64,000 nucleotides of DNA from Pantoea trifolii (GTDB lineage: Bacteria; Pseudomonadota; Gammaproteobacteria; Enterobacterales; Enterobacteriaceae). The DNA is taken from contig NZ_JANIET010000001.1 of NCBI RefSeq assembly GCF_024506435.1, positions 2,976,001 through 3,040,000 on the forward strand, read 5' to 3'. Both the position numbers and the translations under genes were made by a program. Shown piece by piece: positions 38,728 to 48,005 of the stretch (positions are counted from its first letter, which is position 1; every line of letters starts with the position of its first letter). Below the pieces are notes generated by a model, which saw only the letters and a program-made list of their open reading frames with translations, searched no databases and was not told the DNA's origin.

Positions 38728-38916
38728 ATGGAATTCTTTAAAGAGTACTGGTGGATCCTGGTGATCCTGCTGATGGTTGGTATTTTGATGAATGTTTACA
38801 AAGACCTAAAACGTATCGATCATAAAAAATTCATGGATAACAAACCGACTTTGCCGCCACATCGTGATTTCAACGATAAATGGGATGACGAAGACGACTG
38901 GCCGAAAAAGAAATAA
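38728..38916 (+). CDS. ypfN: UPF0370 membrane protein YpfN
   Basis: 62 residues: one N-terminal membrane segment ([14 protein letters not shown], about 8-23), then a basic stretch and a conserved tail [12 protein letters not shown] rich in acidic residues. Function unknown. Follows dapE with a good ribosome site (AGAAGGAG) and precedes a GC-rich hairpin. Confidence 0.93.
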   Translation: MEFFKEYWWILVILLMVGILMNVYKDLKRIDHKKFMDNKPTLPPHRDFNDKWDDEDDWPKKK

Positions 38917-38928
38917 CCTCCATATAGC

Positions 38929-38960
38929 TAACGGCGCGAAAATCGCGCCGTTACGCTTTC
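38929..38960. terminator. Hairpin between convergent ypfN and ypfH
   Basis: Perfect 11-bp inverted repeat TAACGGCGCGA / TCGCGCCGTTA with a 3-base loop (38929-38953), then CGCTTTCT. The stem is strong but the T-run is poor, so termination efficiency is uncertain. Confidence 0.55.
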
Positions 38961-38962
38961 TG

Positions 38963-39658
38963 CTACATCATCATCACCACATCATCATCGCCCGGCCTGG
39001 CACCGCTTAGCGCCTCATCGAAGTAACGACGCGGTACGGTATAACGCAAATGATTTAGCGCCAGCTCCATGCTGCGATCGTTAATCGCGTGCGGTAAATC
39101 TTCCACCACATCCAGCGTGACATCGCCGCCCAAGGACATCAGACGTTGCTTCGCCTCTTCGGCCCGTTGCAGCGGGACCTGTTCGTCGTAATCACCGTGA
39201 ATCAGATGAATGGTGTTGCGCGTGCTGGCCCGCAGCGGCAGCGTGGCATAGCGACCGCTGAAGACAATCGCGCGTCCGGCTAAATCCGGCTGCGCTTTTA
39301 TGCCTTCCAGCACCATGATGCCGCCCTGTGAAAAACCCACCAGCGCCGTTGCTTCGGCACGCACGCCGCTCTCCTGCTGCCAGTGACGCACCGATCCCAC
39401 GAATTCAGGCATGATCGCATCCACGCCCTGCTGTTCCGAACGATCGTGTGGCGGAATATCGGCAAACCACTGACGTCCTTGCGGCATGCTGCCCGCGTAA
39501 GGTGCGCCGACCGACACCACCAGCGCCTGCGGGAACGCCTTCGCGAACCAGCTGCCAATCTGCGCCATTGAATCCGGGTTGTCGTTGATGCCGTGATACA
39601 GCAGGAACAGCTGTGCTGCACTGCTGGGTTGCTGAACAATTACATATCGTAGTGCCAT
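38963..39658 (-). CDS. ypfH: Alpha/beta-hydrolase (carboxylesterase) YpfH
   Basis: 231 residues, phospholipase/carboxylesterase family. Nucleophile elbow GFSQGG, oxyanion region LLYHGINDNP, acid in HLIHGDYDEQVP, and histidine in EDLPHAIN. Cytoplasmic. E. coli YpfH has esterase activity on short acyl esters; the natural substrate is unknown. The extreme C-terminus DDDVVMMM resembles the E. coli tail. GAGGAGG lies before the ATG. Confidence 0.93.
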   Translation of the reverse strand: MALRYVIVQQPSSAAQLFLLYHGINDNPDSMAQIGSWFAKAFPQALVVSVGAPYAGSMPQGRQWFADIPPHDRSEQQGVDAIMPEFVGSVRHWQQESGVRAEATALVGFSQGGIMVLEGIKAQPDLAGRAIVFSGRYATLPLRASTRNTIHLIHGDYDEQVPLQRAEEAKQRLMSLGGDVTLDVVEDLPHAINDRSMELALNHLRYTVPRRYFDEALSGARPGDDDVVMMM

Positions 39659-39731
39659 AAGATCCTCCTCACATCACTATACGCCGCTACACGCGCAGAG
39701 ATATCGGGAAAATTTGAACGAGATAATGGAT

Positions 39732-41693
39732 TTATTGCAATGAACGCAGCCGCTGCGCGGCATCGGGATTAAGGTGAATCAGTGCTGCGGCAGCTTCCGA
39801 TCGCAGCTGGTTAATCAAGGCTTTACGCCCGCTGAGACCGGCATATTGCGCGGCTTGGGTTAGCGTCTGTTTTTGCAGCAGGATGGCATTCAACAGCGGT
39901 GAAGGAGACTGGCGCACCAGCCGCTGTAGCGCCGCATAACTGGCTTCAAACGGGCGCTGTGCCCAGGCAAAACCGGCCAGGAACGTCCAGTCATCGTCGT
40001 TGAGCTGCTGGCTGGCATCGCTTGCCAGCGTTAGAGGCAGTTCGATGATATCTCGCAGCCACGGCCAATCCCGCGCCAGGCGCTGCGCTGCCTGCTGTTG
40101 TAGAACTTCACCTGCCGCAGATGTTGCCAGCATCGCCATCGCGGCATAGCAGCCGCTGCTGGCTTCGCGCTGCGAGCCAATACGCACCAGCGTAAAACCG
40201 CAGGCGCGCCAGAAGTGCCACAAGGATTCGGTGTAGCCGAAACTCACGGAGAGATAATCACAGCCCTGCGCCTGCTGACGTGCGGTGGCCACCAATGCTT
40301 TGCCAATCCCACGCTGACGTTGTGACGCCTGCACCGCGATTCGGCTAATGCGCTGTGAGCGCAGCGTCGCCGCCTGCGCGAAACCGGCATGGGCCGCCAG
40401 CGATTGCGCCACCAGATTGCCGCGCGGCCGGCGATAACCGGCCCACACCGCATCGACCAATGGCTGATCTAATCCGCCCTCTTCCACCAACCACAGCGCG
40501 CCAGTTACCTGATCGGCTTCACCTGCCAACCATAAGCGCATGCCGGGCGCATCCAGCATGCGCCGCAAATCCAGTGGCGAAGTGCGATAGTGCGCGCTGG
40601 CAAGCAGGCGATATCCCGCCTCAAGCGCCTGGAGATTGTGTTCTGGTGTGGCTGGATAAATCGCGATCTCACCGCTTATATTGCTCTCCTGCGCATCTTC
40701 AAACAGCAATGCCTGGCTGAGCCACTGCTCCAGCGGATCGTTTGGCGACCAGCGCAACGGCTCGTCGAGCTGGAAGAGGCGCACATCCGGCAAGGTGGCG
40801 CAGAAGCGCAGCATAAAGCCGCGTCCGGTGCCTTCGTAACCTTCCACGGTGGTAATAAGCAGCACGCGCGGGAAACGTTGCACCAGTTGCTGCAGGATCG
40901 GCGCGGGAATGGCGGCAGCTTCATCGACAATCAGCCACTGCGCCTGAGGCGGATTTTCCTGCGCGAGGATGGCATCAGGCGCCATGAAACTGAAATACTC
41001 ACCGGCAAACTCTGCCAGCACCGCCGTGGAGACTTTGGCTGGCGCCGTGACTAAACAGTGTTGATTGCGCTGCGCCAGCATGCCGGCCAACGCGGATTTT
41101 CCTCGACCGCGCGCGGCGGTGATCACCGCAACGCCATGCGGCATCGCTTCAAGCTGTTCGAGGATTTGCGCCTGCTGCTGCGGCGCCCGGCAGCGCCAGT
41201 CGGGCAGATGCGTTTCCACGGGATAACGCACCGCTTGATGCTGACGTTGCAACATCACCTGCGCATCTTGCAGCATCAGAGATTGCAGATGGTGGATAAA
41301 GTGCGGCGTGGCGATCGGCTCCGCGACATCCGCCCAGCGCAGGCTGTCGGCATCGGTTTGGTTGGGCCAGCTTTCCCAGGCAGGCGTTAACAGCAACAAC
41401 CAGCTGCCCGCGCGCAGGGTTCCGGCCAGCGCGGCAAAAGCTTCGGCGTGAAAACCGTTGCGCGCATCGAATATTGCATGCTGGAATTCACGTCCTAGCA
41501 AGGTACGCAAAGCTCCGGGCGCGACGGCCTGCGGGAAATCAGCGCTGTCGCTCACCGTCAGCCAGTCGCCGGACAGCGCGGCGCGCCGATTAATGGCTTG
41601 CTGCTGCGCCCACTCCGCATCACCCGCTATAACGCAAAGGCGGCGAATGCCTGCACGCTGCATCGCCGCCGTTTGTTCAATCAAGGGGATCAC
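39732..41693 (-). CDS. tmcA: tRNA(Met) cytidine acetyltransferase TmcA
   Basis: 653 residues with a GTG start that overlaps the ypfJ stop (GTGA). N-terminal DUF1726 domain, an RNA-helicase-like ATPase (Walker [14 protein letters not shown], Walker [13 protein letters not shown]), a GNAT domain ([15 protein letters not shown]), and a C-terminal tRNA-binding part. It makes N4-acetylcytidine at the wobble base of elongator tRNA-Met, which prevents misreading of Ile codons. Slightly shorter than the E. coli enzyme (671). Confidence 0.96.
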   Translation of the reverse strand: MIPLIEQTAAMQRAGIRRLCVIAGDAEWAQQQAINRRAALSGDWLTVSDSADFPQAVAPGALRTLLGREFQHAIFDARNGFHAEAFAALAGTLRAGSWLLLLTPAWESWPNQTDADSLRWADVAEPIATPHFIHHLQSLMLQDAQVMLQRQHQAVRYPVETHLPDWRCRAPQQQAQILEQLEAMPHGVAVITAARGRGKSALAGMLAQRNQHCLVTAPAKVSTAVLAEFAGEYFSFMAPDAILAQENPPQAQWLIVDEAAAIPAPILQQLVQRFPRVLLITTVEGYEGTGRGFMLRFCATLPDVRLFQLDEPLRWSPNDPLEQWLSQALLFEDAQESNISGEIAIYPATPEHNLQALEAGYRLLASAHYRTSPLDLRRMLDAPGMRLWLAGEADQVTGALWLVEEGGLDQPLVDAVWAGYRRPRGNLVAQSLAAHAGFAQAATLRSQRISRIAVQASQRQRGIGKALVATARQQAQGCDYLSVSFGYTESLWHFWRACGFTLVRIGSQREASSGCYAAMAMLATSAAGEVLQQQAAQRLARDWPWLRDIIELPLTLASDASQQLNDDDWTFLAGFAWAQRPFEASYAALQRLVRQSPSPLLNAILLQKQTLTQAAQYAGLSGRKALINQLRSEAAAALIHLNPDAAQRLRSLQ

Positions 41694-42559
41694 TTGCTAG
41701 CGAAGGTGTTGCACTGGCCAGGATCGCCGCTATCGAAACCGCGTTTCAGCCAGGTATAACGCTGCTGAGAGGTACCATGCGTGAAGCTGTCCGGTACCAC
41801 GCGGCCCTGACCTTTCTGCTGCAGACGATCGTCACCAATCGCTTCAGCGGCGTTAAGCGCTTCCTGCAAATCGCCCACTTCGAGAATGTCTTGCTGCTGC
41901 ATGTAATGGCCCCAAACACCCGCAAAGCAGTCCGCCTGCAGCTCCATTTTCACCGACAGTTGGTTCGCCTGCGCCTGGCTCGCGCCCTGCTGCATCTGAC
42001 GCACTTTAGGCTCAATGCCCAGCAGCTTTTGTACGTGATGGCCGACTTCATGCGCAATCACATAGCCTTGCGCAAAGTCGCCACCGGCACCGAGTTTGTT
42101 TTTCATATCATCGTAGAATGACAAATCGATATAAACAGTTTGGTCGGCAGGACAATAAAACGGCCCCATCGCCGATTGGCCGGTACCGCAGTTGGTGCGC
42201 GTCGCCCCGCGATACATCACCAGCTTCGGCGGCACGTACTGTTTGTTCATCTGCTGGAACAGCTTGCTCCAGGTATCTTCGGTGGTGGCCAGAATTACCG
42301 AGGTGAATTTTGCATCTTCGTTGCTCTGCGCGCTGTTCACCTGCCGCTGCTGCGACGTGGGCGCGACGCTGCCGCCGCCTTCCAGCAGCGCGGTGAGGTC
42401 GTAGCCGTAATAGCCGGCAACGGCGACCACCACCAGCAAGATAAGGCCGCCTTTGCCGCGTGGAATGCGAATTTGTCGTCCACCGCCGCCGCCAAGGCCA
42501 GGTGAATCATTGCGTCGATCTTCTACGTTGTCGCTCTCACGACGCCCTTGCCAGCGCAT
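41690..42559 (-). CDS. ypfJ: Neutral zinc metallopeptidase YpfJ
   Basis: 289 residues. N-terminal basic leader [17 protein letters not shown], glycine-rich spacer, one membrane segment (about 35-52), then a metallopeptidase domain with HEVGHH (HExxH type) and the downstream [12 protein letters not shown] motif. C-terminal [12 protein letters not shown] is conserved. Function unknown, probably membrane-anchored with the domain outside. Coupled to tmcA. Confidence 0.94.
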   Translation of the reverse strand: MRWQGRRESDNVEDRRNDSPGLGGGGGRQIRIPRGKGGLILLVVVAVAGYYGYDLTALLEGGGSVAPTSQQRQVNSAQSNEDAKFTSVILATTEDTWSKLFQQMNKQYVPPKLVMYRGATRTNCGTGQSAMGPFYCPADQTVYIDLSFYDDMKNKLGAGGDFAQGYVIAHEVGHHVQKLLGIEPKVRQMQQGASQAQANQLSVKMELQADCFAGVWGHYMQQQDILEVGDLQEALNAAEAIGDDRLQQKGQGRVVPDSFTHGTSQQRYTWLKRGFDSGDPGQCNTFASK

Positions 42560-42639
42560 GGTCTAACTCCTTTAAACATGTTTGGCATGATTTTAGTTGG
42601 CGGCAGCAGGAAGCACCAGTGTTGTCGTTGCAGAACACC

Positions 42640-42663
42640 GTAGGGTCGGCATTCATGCCGACC
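42640..42663 (+). repeat. REP-like palindrome, covarying variant
   Basis: GTAG, GGTCGGCAT, loop TC, ATGCCGACC: one C-G pair of the usual stem is flipped on both arms. Forms an inverted pair with the copy at 42693. Confidence 0.88.
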
Positions 42664-42686
42664 TGAACACGCTATATTGCGGGCAT

Positions 42687-42716
42687 AAAAAAGGTCGTCA
42701 TAAATGACGACCTTAC
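42687..42716 (-). terminator. REP variant acting as purC terminator
   Basis: Copy at 42693-42716: GGTCGTCAT, loop AA, ATGACGACC, then TTAC (foot GTAA instead of GTAG). One base pair is changed on both arms. On the minus strand, 18 bases after the purC stop, the stem is followed by six T residues (42692-42687), so it has terminator form. Confidence 0.7.
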
Positions 42717-42733
42717 GGGAGAGGTGGACGAAC

Positions 42734-43447
42734 TTAGTCCAGCTTGACACCTAAACGGTGTGCAACTTCTTCGTACGCTTCAATCAGGCCGCCGAGGCTC
42801 TGACGGAAACGGTCTTTGTCCATTTTGTCCATGGTGTTTTTGTCCCACAGACGTGCGCCATCTGGCGAGAACTCATCGCCCAGCACCACTTCGCCGTTGA
42901 ACAAACCAAACTCCAGCTTGAAGTCGACCAGGATCAAACCTGCGTCATCAAACAGTTTGCTCAGCACTCCGTTAGCTTTGAAGGTCAGCTCTTGCATGCG
43001 TGCCAGATTCGCTTTGCTCACCCAGCCGAAGGTTTCGCAGTAGGATTCGTTGACCATCGGGTCGTGTTTGGCGTCATCTTTCAGGAAGAGATCAAACAGC
43101 GGTGGATTGAGCACAATGCCCTCTTCCACGCCCAGACGTTTTACCAGCGATCCTGCCGCACGGTTGCGTACCACGCACTCCACGGGCACCATCTCCAGCT
43201 TTTTCACCAGCGCTTCGTTATCCGACAGCAGCGCTTCCATCTGGGTCGGAATGCCCGCTTCCTGCAATTTGGTCATGATGAAATGGTTAAACTTGTTGTT
43301 TACCATGCCTTTGCGATCAAACTGCTCGATTCGTGCACCGTCTCCTGCTGACGTATCGTTGCGGAATTCAAGTACCAGCAGATCCGGATTATCGGTGCTG
43401 TATACGGTTTTCGCTTTACCGCGATACAACTCAGCTCGCTTTTGCAT
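42734..43447 (-). CDS. purC: SAICAR synthetase PurC
   Basis: 237 residues from the ATG at 43447 (GGAG 8 bases upstream), as in E. coli; a further ATG at 43465 is not conserved. Joins aspartate to CAIR with ATP in purine synthesis. Family blocks: [17 protein letters not shown] (glycine-rich ATP loop), [35 protein letters not shown], and [10 protein letters not shown] PurR-type operator lies 65-80 bp upstream. A separate terminator ends bamC in between. Confidence 0.98.
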   Translation of the reverse strand: MQKRAELYRGKAKTVYSTDNPDLLVLEFRNDTSAGDGARIEQFDRKGMVNNKFNHFIMTKLQEAGIPTQMEALLSDNEALVKKLEMVPVECVVRNRAAGSLVKRLGVEEGIVLNPPLFDLFLKDDAKHDPMVNESYCETFGWVSKANLARMQELTFKANGVLSKLFDDAGLILVDFKLEFGLFNGEVVLGDEFSPDGARLWDKNTMDKMDKDRFRQSLGGLIEAYEEVAHRLGVKLD

Positions 43448-43511
43448 CTTGTTAACTCCAAACATGAAAGAACCCGTGTTCAGCGGTGTTTCACCGCGCG
43501 CCGATTGCGTG

Positions 43512-43527
43512 ACGCAATCGTTTACTT
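43512..43527. promoter_or_regulatory. PurR operator of purC
   Basis: ACGCAATCGTTTACTT matches the 16-bp PurR consensus ACGCAAACGTTTGCGT at 13 positions with the central CG intact, in the purC promoter region. Confidence 0.7.
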
Positions 43528-43554
43528 CGCCGGGCGCTATTATGCCAAATCCAA

Positions 43555-43582
43555 AACAAAAAGGCCGGAGAATCTCCGGCCC
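43555..43582 (-). terminator. Rho-independent terminator of dapA-bamC
   Basis: Minus strand GGCCGGAG, loop ATT, CTCCGGCC (43581-43563), then five T residues. About 10 bases after the bamC stop and before the purC operator. Confidence 0.85.
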
Positions 43583-43591
43583 TTTGGCAAT

Positions 43592-44620
43592 TTATTTCAG
43601 CGCGCCTTGAATCACCTGCACCAGCGCGTCGTTCTGCGCCTGGGTTAGCACGTGACCTTTCGGATCGATGAACTGCAGACTGCTGCGGTTATCCAGATCG
43701 CCAACCTGCAATTTGTAATCGCCGTTCGGTAATTCTGGATCTTTGGCGCCGATCTGATCCCACACGCCGCTGCCCGGCTGTTTGTAGGTCACTTTCAGGC
43801 TGCCCTGCGAACGGTTGTCATCATTGATTTCCATGCCCACGCGTTTCAGCGCCGCTGGCAAACGCTGCCAGGTGACGTTAAACGGTGCACGCAGAATCAA
43901 CAGCGGTAAACCGGTGTCATCCGCGCCGCTCTGCACATCAATCTGTCCGGTAGCACGGTTGGCCGCCGCATCCTGGCTGGCAGAATCCACTTTATCCAAA
44001 CCGGTGCTGATGTCGTTCAACATCTGGCCGGTATAGCGTTGAATCTGTGCCGGAGACGTCACCGCCTGACCAGACTGCTGCAGTTCCAGCAGACGAACGG
44101 TCAGCACTTGCTGATAGCTCTGATTCTGTACGCTAATCTGATAGCGACCGCGATACTGGTTATCTTCGTCAGCACGGTTCCACTGCACCCAATCGGTAGT
44201 CAGCTGTTGGCCAGCATCATCACGTTGAGCAATCGGGAACTTGTAAGACTGAATCACACCCACAACCTGCGACCAGATAGAACCGCGGCTGCTTTCCACG
44301 GCCAGCACGCCCGTGTTACCGGTGAACTGTGCACGCGTGCCATTCAGCAGCGCCAGCGGCTGGGCTGGCGGACGAATATCCAGCTCTTTGCCAACCGCGC
44401 CTTTCGCCACGCTATGCGGAACATCGTAGTCACCATTCTGCAACGGCAGAATCATGCCCGCTGGGGCTTTTAAATCATGCAGCTCAGGCGCCTGCAGGTA
44501 AGATTCATCACCGCTGACCTGGCGCTTATAACGCTGATCGTTGGAACACGCTGTTAGCAGCATCAGGGTGGAAAGGCCCACTACCGTTGCCAGCGTCGAG
44601 CGCTTAACTGAATAACTCAT
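43592..44620 (-). CDS. bamC: Outer-membrane assembly lipoprotein BamC
   Basis: 342 residues. Lipoprotein signal with lipobox LLTAC (Cys25). The unstructured N-terminal region that contacts BamD follows ([20 protein letters not shown]), then two helix-grip domains joined by a linker near residue 215. It is a subunit of the BAM complex that inserts beta-barrel proteins. Lies 14 bp after dapA on the same strand, the order found across enterobacteria. Confidence 0.97.
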   Translation of the reverse strand: MSYSVKRSTLATVVGLSTLMLLTACSNDQRYKRQVSGDESYLQAPELHDLKAPAGMILPLQNGDYDVPHSVAKGAVGKELDIRPPAQPLALLNGTRAQFTGNTGVLAVESSRGSIWSQVVGVIQSYKFPIAQRDDAGQQLTTDWVQWNRADEDNQYRGRYQISVQNQSYQQVLTVRLLELQQSGQAVTSPAQIQRYTGQMLNDISTGLDKVDSASQDAAANRATGQIDVQSGADDTGLPLLILRAPFNVTWQRLPAALKRVGMEINDDNRSQGSLKVTYKQPGSGVWDQIGAKDPELPNGDYKLQVGDLDNRSSLQFIDPKGHVLTQAQNDALVQVIQGALK

Positions 44621-44634
44621 TGATTCTCCCTAAA

Positions 44635-45513
44635 TTATCGCAGACCCGCTTTAATCAGCGCTTGCGCCGTTTTCGCCTGACCGGCTTCGGTCAGTGGCGT
44701 CATTGGCAAACGCAGCGTGTCATCCGCGATTAATCCTAGCTGTTTTGCTGCCCATTTCACCGGGATTGGATTGGGTTCACAGAAAAGCGTCTGGTGCAGA
44801 TGCATCAGACGCTGATTCAGGCGACGCGCTTCGGCAAATTTGCCCTGTTGCGCCAAGGCACAGAGTTCAACCATTTCACGCGCTGCAATGTTAGCCGTGA
44901 CCGAAATTACGCCTTTGCCGCCCAGTTGCATGGAGTCCAGCGCCGTCGCGTCATCGCCGCTGACGATGATGAACTCATCATTAACCAGCTCTTGGATCTG
45001 TGAGATACGCGATAAGTTCCCGGTGGCTTCTTTGATTCCGATAATATTTTTAATTTCGGCTAAGCGCGCAACGGTTTCCGGCAGCATGTCGCAACCGGTA
45101 CGCGAAGGAACGTTATACAGCATCTGCGGCAGATCGGTACTTTCCGCAATGGCTTTAAAGTGCTGGAACAGGCCTTCCTGCGTCGGACGGTTGTAATAAG
45201 GCGTGACCGTCAAACAGCCCACGACACCGCTGCCGGTAAAGCGTTTGGTCAGAGAGATGCCTTCAGCAGTAGCATTTGCGCCGGTGCCAGCGATAACCGG
45301 AATACGGCCATCCGCCAGTTCCAGCGTTTGCATAACCACATCACCGTGCTCGTCATGGCTGAGCGTGGCAGATTCGCCGGTGGTGCCAACAGAAACAATC
45401 GCCGCGGTGCCGCTGGCAACATGATAATCAATCAGTTTTTTCAAACTTTCGCGGCAGACATTACCTTTTTCATTCATTGGCGTAATGAGCGCAACAATAC
45501 TTCCGGTGAACAT
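44635..45513 (-). CDS. dapA: 4-hydroxy-tetrahydrodipicolinate synthase DapA
   Basis: 292 residues, the usual length. Class I aldolase fold condensing pyruvate with aspartate semialdehyde at the entry to lysine/DAP synthesis. The Schiff-base lysine is Lys161 (GIKEATG), with the catalytic triad Thr44, Tyr107 and Tyr133 in register with E. coli. First gene of dapA-bamC; divergent from gcvR. Confidence 0.98.
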   Translation of the reverse strand: MFTGSIVALITPMNEKGNVCRESLKKLIDYHVASGTAAIVSVGTTGESATLSHDEHGDVVMQTLELADGRIPVIAGTGANATAEGISLTKRFTGSGVVGCLTVTPYYNRPTQEGLFQHFKAIAESTDLPQMLYNVPSRTGCDMLPETVARLAEIKNIIGIKEATGNLSRISQIQELVNDEFIIVSGDDATALDSMQLGGKGVISVTANIAAREMVELCALAQQGKFAEARRLNQRLMHLHQTLFCEPNPIPVKWAAKQLGLIADDTLRLPMTPLTEAGQAKTAQALIKAGLR

Positions 45514-45656
45514 GGGCTATCCCCTCGACAAACAAGTGCCTCATGTTACGTTTTACATTGAAAGAAAAGCAAGCGAGCCACGCCATTCCCGCGCTTGTCA
45601 GCAGTTTTTTTTATGTTTACCTTATAGTTATTAGCGAACGTACAGGAAATGCCATT

Positions 45657-46223
45657 TTGTCGCAGTCACAGCCTCACCATCTGGTGATCACCGCACTGGG
45701 CGTTGATCGTCCGGGTATCGTCAATACCATCACCCGCCACGTCAGCAGCTGCGGCTGTAATATCGAAGACAGCCGTTTGGCGATGCTGGGCGATGAGTTC
45801 ACCTTTATCATGCTGCTCTCCGGTAGCTGGAATGCGATTACCCTGATTGAGTCGACGCTGCCGATGAAAGGGGCCGAGCTGGAACTGCTGATTGTGATGA
45901 AGCGCACCAATGCACGCGTCACGCCTCCGATGCCCGCCACCGTATGGGTGCAAGTTGAAGTGCCGGATTCACCGCACATCATTGAACGCTTTACTGATTT
46001 GTTCGATAAACATCAAATGAACATCGCCGAACTGGTCTCGCGGATTCAACCCGCTCAGGACGACGTTGCGCCCACGCTCTATATTCAAATGACGGCGCAC
46101 AGCCCGGCCAATCAGTTCAGTGCGCCCATCGAACAGGCTTTCAATCAGCTGTGCGAAGAACTGCATGCACAGGGCTCAATTCGTCTTTATAGTGTCACCG
46201 ACGATGCTAACAGCACCGTTTAA
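45657..46223 (+). CDS. gcvR: Glycine cleavage system repressor GcvR
   Basis: 188 residues from a TTG at 45657. Homology begins at this point (LSQSQPHHLVITALGVDRPG); the open frame extends to 45543 but those codons have no counterpart, and AGGA lies 9 bases before the TTG. Two ACT domains (about 8-80 and 95-180). GcvR binds GcvA and glycine and controls the gcvTHP operon; it has no DNA-binding domain of its own. A start at 45543 remains possible. Confidence 0.9.
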   Translation: MSQSQPHHLVITALGVDRPGIVNTITRHVSSCGCNIEDSRLAMLGDEFTFIMLLSGSWNAITLIESTLPMKGAELELLIVMKRTNARVTPPMPATVWVQVEVPDSPHIIERFTDLFDKHQMNIAELVSRIQPAQDDVAPTLYIQMTAHSPANQFSAPIEQAFNQLCEELHAQGSIRLYSVTDDANSTV

Positions 46224-46224
46224 T

Positions 46225-46290
46225 CAGGCTCCGGGTTATTTCGCCACACACTCTGCCGCTGCGGCAAACCGTGTTGTGAAATAACCCTGA
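46225..46290. repeat. Long imperfect hairpin between gcvR and bcp
   Basis: Arms GGGTTATTTC (46233-46242) and its exact complement (46278-46287) enclose an inner stem TGCCG/CGGCA. No T-run on either strand. It starts at the gcvR stop. Role unknown; unrelated in sequence to the REP family. Confidence 0.6.
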
Positions 46291-46364
46291 CGGTAAACAC
46301 CACCTGGCACTTTTGCTCTTGATGGTGTATTACCCACAGCATGTAGAAAAAATGGAGAGTTGTG

Positions 46365-46832
46365 ATGAATCCACTGAAAGCCGGTGATACTGCACCGAAA
46401 TTTAGCTTGCCCGATCAGGACGGCGAACAAGTAAATTTGGCCGACTTCCAGGGACAGCGCGTTCTGGTCTATTTCTATCCGAAAGCCATGACGCCGGGTT
46501 GCACCGTGCAGGCTTGCGGACTGCGCGACAACATGGATGAGTTGAAAAAGATTAGCGTTGAGATTTTGGGTATCAGCACCGATAAGCCCGAGAAACTGTC
46601 GCGCTTTGCCGATAAAGAGCTGCTGAACTTCACGCTGTTATCGGATGAAGATCATCAGGTATGCGAGCAGTTTGGCGTTTGGGGTGAAAAAACCTTTATG
46701 GGCAAAACCTATGACGGCATTCACCGCATCAGCTTCCTGATTGATGCCAACGGCAAAGTTGAGAAAGTGTTCGACGATTTCAAAACCTCCAACCATCACG
46801 ACATTGTGCTGGATTATCTGAAATCAGCCTGA
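46365..46832 (+). CDS. bcp: Thiol peroxidase Bcp (peroxiredoxin Q)
   Basis: 155 residues from the ATG at 46365 (GGAG 7 bases upstream; a GTG directly before is in frame). Peroxidatic Cys46 and resolving Cys51 are in the typical MTPGCTVQAC motif. Reduces hydrogen peroxide and organic peroxides with thioredoxin. Downstream of gcvR in the same direction, ending in a clear terminator. In E. coli the hyf hydrogenase operon follows; it is absent here. Confidence 0.97.
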   Translation: MNPLKAGDTAPKFSLPDQDGEQVNLADFQGQRVLVYFYPKAMTPGCTVQACGLRDNMDELKKISVEILGISTDKPEKLSRFADKELLNFTLLSDEDHQVCEQFGVWGEKTFMGKTYDGIHRISFLIDANGKVEKVFDDFKTSNHHDIVLDYLKSA

Positions 46833-46836
46833 TGTA

Positions 46837-46867
46837 AACGGGTGCGCAGGTCGCACCCGTTTTCTTT
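46837..46867 (+). terminator. Rho-independent terminator of bcp
   Basis: AACGGGTGCG (46837-46846), short loop, complementary CGCACCCGTT, then TTCTTTT. It touches the stop codon of convergent perM. Confidence 0.8.
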
Positions 46868-47940
46868 TATTCGGTGCGCGGCTCCTCGAGCGCCGGGGTT
46901 TCTGGCCACGCACGCACCACCGCTTTCACCAGCGTCGCCAGCGGAATTGCAAAGAACACGCCCCAGAATCCCCACATCCCGCCGAAAATAACCACCGACA
47001 GAATGATCACCAACGGATGCAGATTGACCGCTTCCGAGAACAAAATCGGTACCAGCACGTTACCATCTAGCGCCTGAATCACCAGATAAATGGCGATCAT
47101 GGTCCAGAAATCGCTGCCCAATCCCCACTGGAACAGGCCAACGCCAATCACCGGAATGGTCACCACCATTGCGCCGATATAAGGAATCAGCACCGAAATA
47201 CCCACCAACACCGCCAGCAGCAACGAATAGTTGAGGCCCAGCAGCAGGAACGCCAGCCAGGTGACAAAGCCCACCGCCACCATCTCCAGCACTTTGCCGC
47301 GAATGTAATTGGTGATCTGCTGATTCATCTCTTGCCACACCACGCCCGCCAAACCGCGATTGCGCGGCAGCACGCGACGTACCGCATTCAGCATCTGCTC
47401 TTTATCTTTCAGCAGGAAGAACACCATCAGCGGCACCAGCACCAGATAGATCATCAGCGTCATCAAACCCACCAGCGATGCCAGCGAATACTTCACCAGC
47501 GATTCGCCGAGTCCGGTGAGACGGCTGCGCAGGTTCTCAACGATGATATCGATGATGCCGGCATCGACCAGCGCCGGATAGCGCTTCGGCAGGCCAGCAG
47601 CAAACACATAGAGCTTATTCAGCATGTTAGGCAGGTCGCGCGTCAGGTTGATGCCCTGTTGCCACGCCACCGGCGCGACAATCAGCACCATCACCAGCAA
47701 GATACCGGCAAACACCACCAGCACCGCGCTGGTCGCCCAGGTTCGGCTGCAGCCGACGCGCTGCAAGCGCACCGTTGGCCACTCCAGCAGATAAGCCAGC
47801 ACTAACGCCACTAACAGCGGAGCCAGCAAACCGCTGAGGAAGAACAGAATGCAAAACGCCGCCAGCAGAATCACCAGCAGCCCGATGGCCTGCGGATCGC
47901 TGAAGCGGCGTTTGTACCATTGATAAAGCAGAACGAGCAT
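46867..47940 (-). CDS. perM: AI-2E family inner-membrane protein PerM
   Basis: 357 residues, about eight membrane segments. Close to E. coli PerM (YfgO): RRFSDPQAIGLLVILLAAF, LEWPTVRLQRVGCSR, DKEQMLNAVRRVLPRNRGLAG and LVIILSVVIFGGMWGFWGVFFA-type blocks. Family members are putative permeases or exporters; the substrate is unknown. In E. coli it neighbours bepA, but here about 9 kb of accessory genes lie between them. Confidence 0.93.
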   Translation of the reverse strand: MLVLLYQWYKRRFSDPQAIGLLVILLAAFCILFFLSGLLAPLLVALVLAYLLEWPTVRLQRVGCSRTWATSAVLVVFAGILLVMVLIVAPVAWQQGINLTRDLPNMLNKLYVFAAGLPKRYPALVDAGIIDIIVENLRSRLTGLGESLVKYSLASLVGLMTLMIYLVLVPLMVFFLLKDKEQMLNAVRRVLPRNRGLAGVVWQEMNQQITNYIRGKVLEMVAVGFVTWLAFLLLGLNYSLLLAVLVGISVLIPYIGAMVVTIPVIGVGLFQWGLGSDFWTMIAIYLVIQALDGNVLVPILFSEAVNLHPLVIILSVVIFGGMWGFWGVFFAIPLATLVKAVVRAWPETPALEEPRTE

Positions 47941-47958
47941 TTTTACTTCCAGTTGAAC

Positions 47959-47982
47959 GTAGGGTCGCCATTCATGGCGACC
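47959..47982 (+). repeat. REP-like palindrome (canonical stem)
   Basis: GTAG, GGTCGCCAT, loop TC, ATGGCGACC, in the 65-bp gap between perM and the diguanylate cyclase gene. Confidence 0.9.
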
Positions 47983-48005
47983 GATTGATAATTTGATTGA
48001 GGGGA

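Noticed and set aside
45543..45656. N-terminal extension of GcvR by 38 residues
   Set aside because: The hydrophobic segment it would add is absent from GcvR proteins, and the TTG at 45657 has a ribosome site; kept only as an alternative.
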